Positions 1-11,780 of a stretch of DNA of 64,000 bases are shown here, piece after piece. The stretch comes from Chlorella sorokiniana (lineage: Eukaryota > Chlorophyta > Trebouxiophyceae > Chlorellales > Chlorellaceae), in assembly GCA_025917655.1 (NCBI GenBank), contig CP084619.1, forward strand, positions 3,081,001 to 3,145,000, read 5' to 3'. The translations under genes were made by a program, and so were the position numbers. Every line of letters starts with the position of its first letter. Within the stretch, counting starts at the first letter, position 1. The notes under the pieces are model-generated. The model was not told the DNA's origin. It searched no databases and was given only the letters and a program-made list of their open reading frames with translations.

Positions 1-3000
1 TGCAAGCCCGTGGCGGCAGCAGACGGGCCTGGCTCATCTGCAGGCTGCCGCCACAGGGCTGGCCTGCAGCCCGCCGAAGGAAGGTATCGCGGGCCGCAGC
101 GCTGCCGGGCTGCCAGGTGGATGCGCCGCTGTGTGGCTGCCTTAACGGTGAACCCCAAGAGGTCCACGCTGCCAAAGCCCCACACGGTGGGGTCCACGAA
201 GACGGAATCCCACGCGCCGAGCAGCATGGGGCGGCCGCCCCCACCACGCAGCAGGGCTGCCATACGGTGCCAGCCGGGAGGGCGGCGCCGCCGAGAGGGG
301 GCGCAGGCTGCCATCACCCCGGACAGCGTAGTGCACAGGGCCGGGCAGCCCCGGCAACTGCCGGCGCACCCACTCGGCCGCCCCGTCGCGGCAAAGCTGC
401 CACCCCGCCGGCGGCGGCTGGTCCGCCTCCGCACGCCAGGAGGCAGGCACGCAGCCCCAAGCAATATGCAAGGCCAGAGTGGGCCCCGCGAGCATCGCAT
501 CCCGCAAGCGGCCCACCGTATAGATGCCAGCTGCGGCCAGCGGCTCCCACGCCGGGCTGACGGGGTCGAGCACGGCGCCATCAGGCCCGCGGACCTGGCG
601 GTTGTGGAAGAGGCGCTCCGCCAGGACTTGGTGGTGTGAGAGCCGCGGTGGGGGAGGAGGCGGTGTGGAAGCGTTTGCTGGAAGCCGCTCAAATAAGCTG
701 CTAGGCGGGGTGGGAGGAGGCGTGTAGTGACCTGCAGCCCGCTAACAGCAATGGCGGGCCCAAGGGAAGGGACGGCATCCACCAGGCGCGCCGCAACAAG
801 GAGCTTCCAAGCATGACGGCCTGGCTGCAGAAGGCGGGCGGTGACCTTGGCACGCAAGCAATCAGCATGCACGTCGGGGGCAACCAAGTTAATGCCCCCT
901 CCAACCACGGCAAGGCAGCAGTGTGGCGGGCTGGGTGGCTAACGGCAGCACCGCGCAGGACATCAGAGGGTGACATGCCACCCACAAAAGAGAAAATGAC
1001 GCTAACAATGCGGCGCCACATGGCAGGCGGCGGGCGCACAAAGGTGGCGTGATACACCACCATGGCCGCCAGCACCTGCTTGGCCACGTGGGCCCTCCCC
1101 AGCCAGGACAGCTCGTGCCGCGCCCAACGCTCAGCAACCTCCCTCAGCCTTACCACGAGAACTTGGAAGGTTGCCTGTGTGGCCACCTGGGCGTCAAGGC
1201 CCAGGTGAATGCCGAGGTGGCGGATGGACTCTGACGGCGAAGGGAAGCGCACGCCAGTGACGCCACACAAGCGCGTTGCAGGGTCGATGGTGGACTGATC
1301 GCCAAACAAGATGCCCTTGCACTTGCGCAGGTTGAGCCTGGCCTGGGTGGCTGCGCAAAAGTCGGCCACAGGCCCCGCCAGGGCGGCGTGCGCGTCACGC
1401 GGGGCCAAGACATGGATGGTGATATCATCTGCATGTTGGTGGGAGATTGGAGCAGGGGAGCCCCCAGGCAGCAGCAGGGGCCTGCAAACGCCCTGCTGCT
1501 GCGCACGGCGCAAGGAAGCTGCGAGGGGTTGTGCAGCAATGAGATACAACAAAACGCTAAGGGGGCTGCCCTGTTGCACACTGCGTGCGAGTGGGAAGGC
1601 TGGGGTGTAATAGCCGTTCAGGGACACCATGGCAGTGCACCCGGACAGCATCAGCTGCACCCAACGCACAGCAAGCTGCGGGAAGCGCATGCGCGCATGA
1701 CATCAAAAAGCCAAGGGCGATCAACCCTGTCGTACGCCTTTTCAAAGTTGCTGTCACATGCGCGTTCGCGCTGCTGTTTGGCTGCCTCATCGGTCATGAT
1801 GCTTCGTGGCTTCGGCCTACGCTTCTTGAGATCCCCCACGTCTCAAGTGTAAGAGCACCCCCTCAAAAAAAAAAAAAAAAAAAAAAAAAGTCCAGGAAGA
1901 CGATGCAGCCAGGCGCATCCTGCTCTCTCAAGTACTCCACCTCCTCAAGGTGCAGCAGGACATTGTCGCCGATCCAACGGTCGGGCAGAAAGGCGGTCTG
2001 GGTGGGGTCGATGACGGAGAGAAGAGGTCCAGCGAAGCGAGCAGACAGCACCTTAGCCAGGATGCGATAGTCACAATTCAGGAGGGTGATGGGGCGGTGG
2101 GAGGCAAGCTGCCTGGGGTCAGCGGTGCCAGGCTTGGGCAGCAGGACAATGAGGCCAGCCGTAACCTCAGAGGGCAGGAATGGCTCCACCCCAGCTGCCA
2201 GGCTACCCTCATCAGCAGCGGCAGCAACAGCCAAGGCCTCATCAGCCATGCCCAGGAAGAACGGGCGCAGCTCAGACCAGAACGTCACGTAGAAGGAATA
2301 CGGCAGACCATCCAGGCCAGGGCTGGTGCCAAGTGGCAGGTCAGGAAACACAGCCTGCACCTCAGCATCAGTGATGGGCCCACCAGCAGGTCCTAGAGTG
2401 GCAGCCGCCTCGTCAGGGGACAGGGTGGCATCCAGCGCGTCCAACAACCGCCCCGCTGCTGCGGAGTCGGTAGCCTCCGAGTGGAAGAGGCCCACAGGGC
2501 TGTCCGCCGAGAAGAAGGCCACCGCCCGGGTTGAGGCAAGTTCACGGCCCGCGGGTGTGCTGAGGTCTGCTGCTGGGGCTGCTGGGTCAGATGGGTGCAA
2601 AAGCTCTGCCAACGGCTGGTTTGGTAAGGCGCTGCGGTCCAACATGTGAAACCAGCGTGTAGGGCGCTCGCCGAAGCAATGCCAAAGGACGTCCAGCTGT
2701 TCGCGCCGCCGCTGCTCTGCTGCCGCGTCATGCTCCCTCAAGGCTGCGGTCGCACGTCGGAGCAGGCCAAGCGTGGCTGGGTGGCTGGGCTGGCTAAGAT
2801 ATGCTCGCATGGCGTCCTCCACTGCAGCCAACAACGCGCGCCTCGTGGCATCCGCTTGCCGCCGCCGGGCTGCAGTGAATGCCACGACGTGGGTGGAGAG
2901 GTGGGCCTTGAGTGCAACCCAGTAAGCGCGGCGGGCGCCAGGCTGCACGGGGTGCTCCTCTGCAAAGGTGTGGATGTGCTGGCGGACAAAAGCGACAAAA

Positions 3001-3845
3001 TCTGGGTCGGAGTGGAAGTGGTCAGGGAGGCGGAAGCGCCCAGGGCCAGCAGGGACGACGGAAGGGGGCGACAAATGGACATCCACAGCGAGGTGATCGC
3101 CAGGGAAGCCATGAAGGATGCCTGCGCTGCTAATCCCTGCAAGCAGGGCGCTGCCGCATACCAACGGTCCAAGCGCGCCCCGCCTGCAGCCCCGGAGGCT
3201 ACGTGCGTGACTGCACGTGCCGCCGGGTGGAGCCGCCGCCACACATCCACCAGGTTGCGCTGAGCCGCCACCGCAACAAACTCCTCCGCGCCGGCAAATC
3301 GATGCCGTGAAAGGGCGGTAGCGCCGGCAACGTCCAAGGGATCAGAAACGTGGTTCCAATCGCCAGCCATGAGCACAAGGCGGTCGGTGGGGATTGCTGC
3401 AGCAAGGGACCTGGAGAAAAATGCAGGGCGGTTGCACGCCTCCGTGGGCGCATAACAGCCAAGGATTGAAAAGGGAAGGCCTGCATAGGAGAAGGAAAGA
3501 TGGAGAAGCCTGCCCTCCTGGGCCGGGACAGCCGCCAGCGTGACGGCCTCCACGGGGGCGGTGGCCTTTATGAAGGCAACCACCCCAGCAGAAGAGCTAG
3601 TGTGCGGGGCAGCAAAGCTGCTCCCGCAAAGGCGAGCCGCGCCCTGTGCCCTCGCGTGCCCAGCCTGCCACCTCCTCCGCAGAGGCAGCATGCGCCTCAA
3701 ACACAAGCAGCATATGCCAAGGACCAGCAATGAACCGCTCAAGCAGCTGGTGCCGCTTAGCAGCATCACGCAGGCCGTTAGCATTGACCGCCACGAGGCG
3801 CAAAGGCTGGGCAGGGCGAGCGGCCCGCCAATCAAAACGACTCAT
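1..3845 (-). pseudogene. LINE-A ORF2: AP-like endonuclease and reverse transcriptase (decayed)
   Basis: From the ATG at 3845 the protein begins MSRFDWRAARP, then LRLVAVNANGLRD, the first strand of an exonuclease-endonuclease-phosphatase domain. The endonuclease motif GDWNHVSDPLD lies near 3370 and ARLDRWYAA near 3160. The RT starts near 2170 with LPKPGTADPRQLASHRPITL, followed by FLDFEKAYDRVDRPWLF, which is split by the insertion at 1749-1889, then QQGSPLSVLLY near 1570 and the catalytic box HADD near 1435 (usual form Y/FADD). The C-terminal part continues to position 1 (AWEPLAAAGIYTVGRLRDAML near 530). At least two frame changes separate the endonuclease start from the RT. ORF2 normally nicks the target and primes reverse transcription there. 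Confidence 0.8.
1749..1889 (+). mobile_element. 5'-truncated poly(A)-tailed LINE 3' end inserted in LINE-A RT
   Basis: A segment of about 115 bp followed by 25 A (1865-1889) interrupts the LINE-A RT exactly between FLD and FEKAYD. The short direct repeat aaagt flanks it (1744-1748 and 1887-1891, partly ambiguous with the A-run). The same 115 bp plus A-tail recurs at 9403-9565 (+), 7744-7905 (-) and 12872-13023 (-), so it is the 3' terminus of a LINE family (LINE-C here) that inserts with 5' truncation. It contributes no coding sequence. Confidence 0.85.
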
Positions 3846-3950
3846 CTGCGGGGCCGGCTGCGGCTCCTGCTGCCGCAACCGGTGGAAGAATCGTGGAGGT
3901 GGGTGTGTCCAGACGTGCGCCCCGCTCAGGCGCCGCCCGCGTCGCAATTG

Positions 3951-5516
3951 TCAACCAGCTGTGGGCACCCGCCTCGGCTGGAGCCGACAAACGCGCCGAG
4001 CGGCGAGGGCCAGAAGCAGATGGCAGGTGGCCCTGGGTGCCAGCAGGGCCCTTTGCCAAGGTTGTGACAGATCCACGCTTGGCAGAGCTTGGTGGGCGGT
4101 ATGGGCCTGGGCGGGGGGAAGCAGAGGAGGGGGGGGGGCGGCCGCAAGACGCGACGACCCAGGCGCCCCCACCGCCTCCCCAGAATCCGCAAGCGGGGCC
4201 ACCTCCAAAGCCGCAGCCCGCGGCCCGCCCAACAAAACAACAGCCTGGGCATGCAGAGCCAATCTGAAAGCACGAGGCAAGTCACCCGGGCGAGAGGCGT
4301 GGGCCGCATCTCTGTAGACCGCAGGCTGCGCCTCACGAGCCGCAAGAACAATCTGCTCTGCCTCGGCCGCAGAACAATCCAACTCCTCCGCCACAAAATC
4401 ACAAGCCACATCAAACCCAGGCTCTCCCTCGGGACGTTGCACTGCGGGCGCGGCCTGCGGCATGGGTTCTTCTGCAGGAAGGGGAGGGGAGGGAGGAGGG
4501 GCCCGCGGGGCAACGGGACCACCCGGGCGGCAGCAGGCCCAGCGGCCAAGGGGGCAGCAGGTACATCCGCCAGGCCCAGACCTGGCCGCTGCCCCCTGGC
4601 AGCGGCCGGGCGCCGCCGCCCAAAGGCGCCGCCAAGGCTGCGGCAGCAGCAGCCGGCGTGATGCCGCCGGTCCCAAAACGCGGAGCATACCGGGCCGCAC
4701 GCCTGGGTGCAGCCCGCGTCTGGCTGCTGCCCAGATGCAGGCCGCACGCGGCGCAAGACAACACGCCCCCTCAAAGACACAGGGACGCAAGACGACCTGA
4801 GCAGACCACCCCAGCCCCTGTACCACCCGCGGCAGGCGAGGCAGTCCCGCGTGGGGATAAGGCACCCGGACCACTGCCTCAATCATATCCAGAACAGGCA
4901 AATGGGCCTCCTGCCCAGGCCCAACGGCAGCCACACCTGCTCGCTCATGAACAACAGAGACACCGCTGGCCGCGTCGTATCCAAAAACAGCCAGCAGGGC
5001 CTCCGTGGTGCCACTCACGACGAACTGAGAGGGCAGGCTGCGCAGCTCCACAACCCAATGGTCCGCCGGGAGGTAGCCAAGGACAGACTTGACGGGAATG
5101 ACCACTGCAACGTCATCCACCTGCACAGTAAGGCGCTGCGCCTGCACAACAGCTGCAAAGCGCTGAACGGCGTCGTTGCCGCGGCGCGGCACCATCTGTA
5201 CACGGGCCAACTGCTGCCAGCCGCGGCGAGACGGCCCCGCCGCAAGGCCCGCAATGAAGTCTGCATGCTGCAAATAAGCCTGGCTGACGATCCGCGACGC
5301 AAAGGCGGAGTACGCCTCCTCGCTGAGACCAGCTGAGGCGTAGCGGCCCACTGCCTCAGCCACATCAAGCTCCAGATACATGCAACCAGCTGGCTGAAAC
5401 CGTTTGGAGCTAAGATAATCAGCGTCCGAGCGTAATACACCGTCGACTGCTTGCTGCACCACGACTGGCGGCACTGGCGGCCAGGGCGGCGGCACAGGAG
5501 GCTGAGGCGCCGCCAT
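3951..5516 (-). CDS. LINE-A ORF1 protein
   Basis: A single open frame of 521 residues from the ATG at 5516 (MAAPQPPVPPPWPPVPP) to a TGA at 3951-3953, about 105 bp before the ORF2 ATG. The proline-rich start is followed by a mixed helical/beta region of about 200 residues (VLRSDADYLSSKRFQPAG onward), a Pro/Ala/Arg-rich middle, and a helical C-terminal part containing EELDCSAAEAEQIVLAARE. No classical CCHC knuckle is clear in this frame. ORF1 proteins of LINEs bind the element RNA; that role is inferred from position and size. The middle is compositionally odd and may contain local frame drift. Confidence 0.65.
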   Translation of the reverse strand: MAAPQPPVPPPWPPVPPVVVQQAVDGVLRSDADYLSSKRFQPAGCMYLELDVAEAVGRYASAGLSEEAYSAFASRIVSQAYLQHADFIAGLAAGPSRRGWQQLARVQMVPRRGNDAVQRFAAVVQAQRLTVQVDDVAVVIPVKSVLGYLPADHWVVELRSLPSQFVVSGTTEALLAVFGYDAASGVSVVHERAGVAAVGPGQEAHLPVLDMIEAVVRVPYPHAGLPRLPRVVQGLGWSAQVVLRPCVFEGACCLAPRAACIWAAARRGLHPGVRPGMLRVLGPAASRRLLLPQPWRRLWAAAPGRCQGAAARSGPGGCTCCPLGRWACCRPGGPVAPRAPPPSPPLPAEEPMPQAAPAVQRPEGEPGFDVACDFVAEELDCSAAEAEQIVLAAREAQPAVYRDAAHASRPGDLPRAFRLALHAQAVVLLGGPRAAALEVAPLADSGEAVGAPGSSRLAAAPPPPLLPPAQAHTAHQALPSVDLSQPWQRALLAPRATCHLLLALAARRVCRLQPRRVPTAG

Positions 5517-6136
<620 letters not shown>

Positions 6137-6171
6137 GCCCATCCCTGTTGCAGCCGAAGCCAACAGACAGG
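6137..6171 (-). repeat. 35-bp scrap of LINE-B 3' UTR
   Basis: This stretch is identical to part of the LINE-B 3' UTR repeat (for example near 14378-14412), starting gcccatccctgttgcag. It sits exactly between the (CAA)n tract and the end of the copia gag sequence. It is probably the remnant of a very short LINE-B insertion whose tail became or abuts the microsatellite. Confidence 0.75.
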
Positions 6172-7035
6172 CCGTTGTGTTGCCGCCCTACCTGCTCGTC
6201 GTGCTGTCGCTTGCGGCATTCTCGTTTGTAATGCCCTTTCTTGCCGCAGTAGAAGCATGTCCGCTCCTCTTGCTGCTGCGGTCTGCCGTGTGTGGCGTTG
6301 CGGTCCCTGTTGCCGCTGCTGAAGCTGTGCTTCTTGTTGAACCTGCCGTTCTTCTTGGCAAATAGCGCTGCTGCTGCGCTGCTGCGCTCCGGCTGTGCGG
6401 TCTGCTGCTCCACTGTCAGAAGCTTAGGCAGCATGTCGTCAATGCTGAGATCCCGGTCGCTGCTTGTGAGCACCGTGCTGATCATGCCGTAAGCCGGTGG
6501 AAGGCCCGCCAAAAACTGTAAAGCGACTTCCAAGTCCTTTACTTCATCGCCAGCTGCTCGTAGCTGGGTCTGGATCTCCTTGGCCCGTGCTGCATAGACT
6601 GTTAGCGGCTCTGTCGGGCTGAGCTTGAGCTGAGTGAGCTCCCGTCGCAAGATGAGCTTGCGAGCGTTGGTCTTGGCCTCATACGTGGTCTTGAGTGTCT
6701 CCCACGCACTCTTGGCTGTTGCGCACTGTCCCACCGTTGTCAGGTGATGATCCTTCACGTGCAAGATGATCTGCGCCAGTGCCCTCTGGTCCCGATCTGA
6801 GGAGACGGTGTCCTCCGAGATCGCACTCCAAAGTCCCTTGGAGATGAGCAGCGCACGCATGCGAATGCTCCATGTGGCGTAGTTGTCCACGTCCAGGCGT
6901 TCGACGGTGAGCTTGTCCTCCGCTGCCGTCGCCATGATGTACCGCCTGCTTCAGAGGGATGACGAGATGTCCAAAGCGTGTGTGTAGGTGCGCCAAGCAG
7001 AGGTGAAGGATGTGAGCGCCTTAATTCAAGCGTAG

Positions 7036-7052
7036 TTGGGGCCCATAACCAA
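7036..7052 (-). other. Copia primer-binding site matching the anticodon arm of initiator tRNA-Met
   Basis: Immediately inside the LTR end, the plus strand reads gggcccataacc, the sequence of the anticodon stem-loop of eukaryotic initiator tRNA-Met. The minus (element) strand is therefore complementary to an internal part of that tRNA rather than to its 3' end. Internal or half-tRNA priming of this kind is known for Drosophila copia and Volvox Osser. Confidence 0.75.
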
Positions 7053-7283
7053 TGTTGAGATGAAGGCGCTCAAGTAGGGCTGGAGGTTACAAGAGGAGGC
7101 TGCCCATGAGAAAAGCTGAAAGGAAAGGATAGAATGGTTCCGAATGGGGGCGAGAGGCCTATTAAGTAGGCCGCCAGGTAGAAAGTCAAAGCATGCACAG
7201 CACTATTTGGTGAGCCCGTAGTGAGCCCCTACACAGGGATTAGGTAAGCCTCTGGTGAGCCCATACACTAGGATTAGGTGAGC

Positions 7284-7450
7284 AATGGAAGCTTCTGGAA
7301 GGAAGTCCGTAGAAGCTTCGAGAAGGTTCGAGAAGCTTCTAGAAGCGGACGCACAGAAGTGTGTAGAAGCTTCCGGAATGTTCTGGAAGTTTCTGGAAGC
7401 TTGTAGAAGAACGCACGGGGAAGCTTCTAGAACGTTCCAAAGAGGTCGCT
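7284..7450 (-). promoter_or_regulatory. Heat-shock-element array in the minus-strand copia LTR
   Basis: Dense alternating GAA and TTC triplets at 5-bp spacing (gaagcttctagaagc, gaagcttccggaatgttc and similar blocks), the consensus binding site for heat-shock transcription factor trimers. It is the counterpart of the array at 11911-12060 in the plus-strand LTR. The two arrays are similar but not identical in sequence. Confidence 0.7.
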
Positions 7451-7741
7451 AGATGAAAGGCAGGCAAGTAGCGGACTGGACAAGCTTATTTAACAAGAAC
7501 GGCAGGTTCAACAGGAAGCACAGCTTCAGCAGCGGCAACAGGGACCGCAACGCCAATCACGGCAGACCGCAGCAGTCAGAGGAGCGGACATGCTTCTACT
7601 GCGGCAAGAAAGGGCATTACAAGCGAGAATGCCGCAAGCGACAGCACGACGAGCAGGTAGGGCGGCAACACAACGGCTTCCGGCCCGGAGCACAGCAGCC
7701 AAACCAGTTTGGCGGGATCGCTCAGACCGCCCGCTCAGCTG

Positions 7742-7743
<2 letters not shown>

Positions 7744-7778
<35 letters not shown>

Positions 7779-9530
7779 GGTGCTCTTACACTTGAGACGT
7801 GGGGGATCTCAAGAAGCGTAGGTAGGCCGAAGCCACGAAGCATCATGACCGATGAGGCAGCCAAACAGCAGCGCGAACGCGCATGTGACAGCAAGATGGG
7901 GCATGCATTCACGGGGTGGTACGCAGATCTTTTTTCTTTTTGTTTTGTGTGTGTATGTGTGTTCGGTATGTCGCTGTGAAAGCAGATGAAACGCGAGATC
8001 CCGGCAACCGCCAGACTGGGGCAGGCAGCGGCACAACAGGGCAAGGCAAAGAACTGAAAGACCCGAGGCGAGGATGGAGCAACCCACCACGGAAGAGACG
8101 CAAAGGCAACCAGGCCAAGACAAAAAAAAAGGGGGCGTACTGGGACAGGGAGAAGGGGGCGTCCAGGAGGGGGCAGGCTAAGAAAAGGAGGGGAGCCATG
8201 GAAAGGGAAGGTGCAAGCCACTCAGAAAGGGGCGAGGAAATCGAGTGTGGAAGCGTGCTGGAGGGAGCCATGGGAACAGGGACAAGTCAACGCAGGAGCC
8301 GAGCGCTGGGGAACCGTCAGCCAATGGATGCAAAGAGCAAGGACGGGGCAAGCCGAGGGCTGGCGGGCACACGACTACCGACAGCAAGGGCATGTACGCG
8401 CTCCGCAGGTGTGCCTGCCGGCCCGCTAGGACCGGGCGGCGCGGGTGCCGCAAGGCAAGCCGGGCGGGGGCGGCGGACCCCGCCGGCACGTTGCCACACA
8501 CGGTGGCGAACGCCCATCACCCGCCGCGCCACTACACACGCACCTGCCGCCATCGCCGCTGCCGCTGCCGGCCGCCCAACTGCCGCCGCCTGCAAGAATG
8601 GAAGGAGCCCCAGCAGCGCGCATGTAAAGATGAACAGAAGTCAGGCTGTATCGCATGGCCCAAAAGGGAGTGGAAGCAGCACGGTCGAGTATAAAAATAA
8701 CAAGAAGGCCGCTGAGGCCGTGGGAAAGCCCCGCAAAGAAGAGGAGGGCCCCAGCCAGAAAAGGGCAGGGCGGAGAGTTAACCGACGCCCGCGCGTGGTG
8801 CAGCCCGTGCCATTGCTGCCCCGCCGCTTGAAGGGGCTACCCCGCCTTCACGCTCCATACTCAGCAGCGGCCCCGCAGGAGGGAGAGCCGCAGGTGAGGC
8901 TCCACCAGGGCGAGCGGAGGCAGGGGAGAGCTGCAGGCGTGGAGGGGGCAAGGGACCAAGGCAGGACGCAGGGGCAATTGCAGGCACCCGAGACGCAGAA
9001 GGGCCCTCCACTGGTGCGGCCACCGGGTGGGACAGGCTGAAGCGCAACCGCATAGCACCCGCCTCCACAACACAAAGCGCGCCCCTGTGGGTCCACCGCG
9101 CTTTGAACTGGCCCATACGGAGGGAGGTGTCGCGGCCACGGAACCACTCAGCATAGGTGCCATCCAGCCGGCGCATGTTGTGCGTGGCCCGCGCCCAGTC
9201 CCGCTTGATGGCAGCCAGCACCGCTGCTACCGTGGCACCGCACACGCTGGCCGGCGAGATGGGCTGGCCCGCAAGAGTTCGCCGGCCGCGCATCTGCCAC
9301 ACACCGTAGAGGTAAGCGGTGCGCAGGTGTGCCCATACGTGGCGAAGACGGGCGGGTGGGGCCCAAGTGGCATGCTCATCGTGCTGGCACAACGCACGAT
9401 GAGCATGCCCCATCTTGCTGTCACATGCGCGTTCGCGCTGCTGTTTGGCTGCCTCATCGGTCATGATGCTTCGTGGCTTCGGCCTACCTACGCTTCTTGA
9501 GATCCCCCACGTCTCAAGTGTAAGAGCACC

Positions 9531-9565
<35 letters not shown>
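7744..9565. mobile_element. Opposed LINE-C insertions inside copia
   Basis: The block starts with 30 T (7744-7773) and ends with 30 A (9536-9565). From 9400 down to 7744 it is a minus-strand LINE 3' part. The ORF2 C-terminal region reads VWQMRGRRTLAGQPISPASV near 9300 and AAIKRDWARATHNMRRLDG near 9190, followed by a long UTR and the poly(A). From about 9403 to 9565 lies a second, plus-strand 3' tail of the same family. The two tails point away from each other and meet at an inverted repeat at 9369-9409. The long plus-strand open frame over 7916-9040 is antisense to this material and probably not a gene. Confidence 0.75.
9369..9409. repeat. Perfect 16-bp inverted repeat at the junction of opposed LINE tails
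   Basis: Arms 9369-9384 (ggcatgctcatcgtgc) and 9394-9409 are exact reverse complements around a 9-bp spacer. The repeat lies where the minus-strand LINE-C copy ends and the plus-strand tail begins, so it marks the inversion junction and does not look like a transcription terminator. Confidence 0.85.
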
Positions 9566-9567
<2 letters not shown>

Positions 9568-11780
9568 TACACACCGGAGCAGAATGGCGCAGCAGAACGG
9601 CTGAATCGCACCCTGATGGACAAAGTGCGACCCATGCTGGCAACGACAGCAATGCCCAAGTACCTGTGGGCAGAGGCTTTGGCGACGGCCAACTACGTGC
9701 GGAACAGATCACCAGTCAGCGATCGCAGCAAGACACCTTACGAGCTTCTCTTTGGCACGAAGCCAAACGTCGCTCACTTGCGCACCTTTGGAGCACGGGC
9801 CTATGCCGTCACTCCAAAGCAGCTTCGGAACAAACTGGACCGCACCAGCGAGCCTGGCAGATTCATCAGCTATCCACCTGGCACCAAAGGCTACAAGATT
9901 CTCCTGGACGACGGGCGCATCATCATCAGTCGTGATGTGACATTCGTGGAGAACAACAAGACCATCAGCCGCAAGCCAGAAGCAGATCCTCTGACTTCTG
10001 ATGATGAAGACGACCAAGATTCCGTGGGAGAAGATCAGCCTGACGATCAGCCCATGGAGACCGAGCCGACACAGACAGATGACAGCAACCGGCGTACACC
10101 CCCAGCACCTGGGAAGCGCCCCAAACGGTCAGCAACAGACGTCCCAGCAGCAGTATGGAGGGAAGAAGGCTACCAAATCACCGGGCGAAAGCGAAACCTA
10201 GCTGCAGCACACGCAGCCATCATCAAGGAGCCGGCCGACCTAGAAGAAGCACTGGACTCAGAGCAAGCAGAGCTCTGGCAGCAAGCAGCTGATGAAGAGA
10301 TGGAATCTCTGCTGGCAAACATCACCTGGACTCTGGAGAAGATACCAACCGGTATCACACCCATTCCGGTCAAGTGGGTGTTCAAGCTCAAGAGAGATGC
10401 ATCGGGCAACATCGAGCGCTACAAGGCACGCCTAGTGGCCAAGGGATTTCGCCAGAAGGAGGGCATTGACTACGACGAAGTCTTTGCACCTGTCAGCAAG
10501 TACACCTCCCTGCGCACACTACTGGCGCTAGCAGCATCCGAAGACCTGGAGATTCACCAGCTCGACATCAAGACCGCATTCTTGAATGGAGAGCTTGATG
10601 AGGATGTATGGATCGAGCAGCCACCCGGCTACAGCAACGGCGATTCCAGTACGGCATGCCACCTACACAAGTCACTTTATGGACTGAAGCAAGCTCCAAG
10701 AGCCTGGCATACCAAGCTAAAGGAAGAACGGAGGCCCAAAACTACATCTCATCAGCGGCCGATCCAGCTCTCTTCATCAAGAAGGCAGAAGACCCTGTCT
10801 ATCTGCTCACCTACGTGGATGACATCCTGATCATCGCACGAGACCTCAGCTCAGCAAACGAAGCAAAAGCCAAGATACTCTCGGCGTTTGAAGCACGAGA
10901 CATGGGAGGGGCAACCTGTTTTCTTGGAATGGACATCCGCAGAGACAGAGACAATCGCACCATCAGTCTGACGCAGAGCAGACTCATCAGTGATCTGCTG
11001 GAGAAGCACAACATGAAGGAATGCAAGACCCAGACTGTGCCGCTCAGCACAGCGACCAAGCTGACCAAGACCGGCGAAGCATTGGACACCAGCACATACG
11101 GCTACAGTCAGCTGATTGGGAGCCTCATGTATCTATCGGTCTGCACCAGACCAGACATTTCTCAAGCCGTGGGAGCACTGGCTAGACACATGGCGAATCC
11201 GACAACAGCGCATTGGAAAGCAGCCAAAGGAGTTTTGCGCTACATCTCAGGAACAGCAAACTATGCGCTCAGCTTTGGACAGTCGGACTTCAGACTGGAA
11301 GCATACTGCGATGCAGACTACGCAGGCGACTTGGACACACGTCGCTCAACCACCGGCTATGTTTTCACCCTCAGCGGTGGAGCTATCAGCTGGTCAAGCC
11401 GACTCCAGCCAACAGTTGCAGCCTCGACAACTGAAGCCGAGTACATGGCAGCCGCCTCCGCCGTCAAGGAAGCACTGTGGCTACGCAAGCTCTTCTATGA
11501 TCTGGACCTGCACATCACCTGCATCGACATCAAGTCAGACAGCCAATCGGCCATCCACATGCTGAAGAATCCAGTCGTCTCGCTCCGCTCCAAGCACATC
11601 GACGTCATTCACCACTTTGCCCGCGAGCGCCATCCGTGGTGAAGTCAATTTCAGCTACGTTCCCACAGACGCCATGATTGCTGACATCCTGACCAAGCCC
11701 GTGCCCAGCACCAAGTTCAAGGATTGCCGCACGGGTATGGGCATCACCTGAGTGCAGCGGCTGTACAGCCTGCGTGGGAG

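Larger units (their letters stand above)
1..5516 (-). mobile_element. LINE-A, nearly complete two-ORF non-LTR retrotransposon
   Basis: Minus-strand LINE of the APE-endonuclease type. Read right to left it has an ORF1 protein (5516-3951), an ORF2 endonuclease (about 3845-3090), a linker, a reverse transcriptase (about 2350-1000) and a C-terminal region that runs off the left edge. The RT is split by an inserted LINE tail at 1749-1889. The 3' end lies outside the window. The layout matches L1-superfamily LINEs such as Zepp of Chlorella; assignment to Zepp itself is inference. ORF2 is spread over several frames, so this copy is probably inactive, although ORF1 is still one open frame. Confidence 0.85.
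6172..7478 (-). mobile_element. Ty1/copia fossil, minus-strand piece: LTR, primer site and gag
   Basis: Read right to left: a partial LTR (7478-7053, ending ATCTCAACA), a primer-binding site next to it (7052-7036), a leader, and a gag region (about 6935-6172). The gag shows a copia-type N-terminal domain (LDVDNYATWSIRMRALL) and a zinc knuckle CFYCGKKGHYKREC (C-x2-C-x4-H-x4-C). It is a broken fossil and not a whole element. The gag and LTR are clearly related to the plus-strand piece next to it, with visible divergence, so the insertions are not very recent. Family: Ty1/copia, resembling green-algal Osser. Confidence 0.85.

Noticed and set aside
7916-9040. 374-residue plus-strand open frame with basic composition
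   Set aside because: It is antisense to the LINE-C 3' region, recurs in the second repeat copy at 12963-13745, and has no recognisable domain.
9369-9409. Transcription terminator hairpin
   Set aside because: Perfect arms but located exactly at the junction of two opposed LINE tails and without gene context.
7744-9565. Single twin-primed LINE insertion
   Set aside because: Twin priming leaves one poly(A) tail; here both outer ends carry tails.
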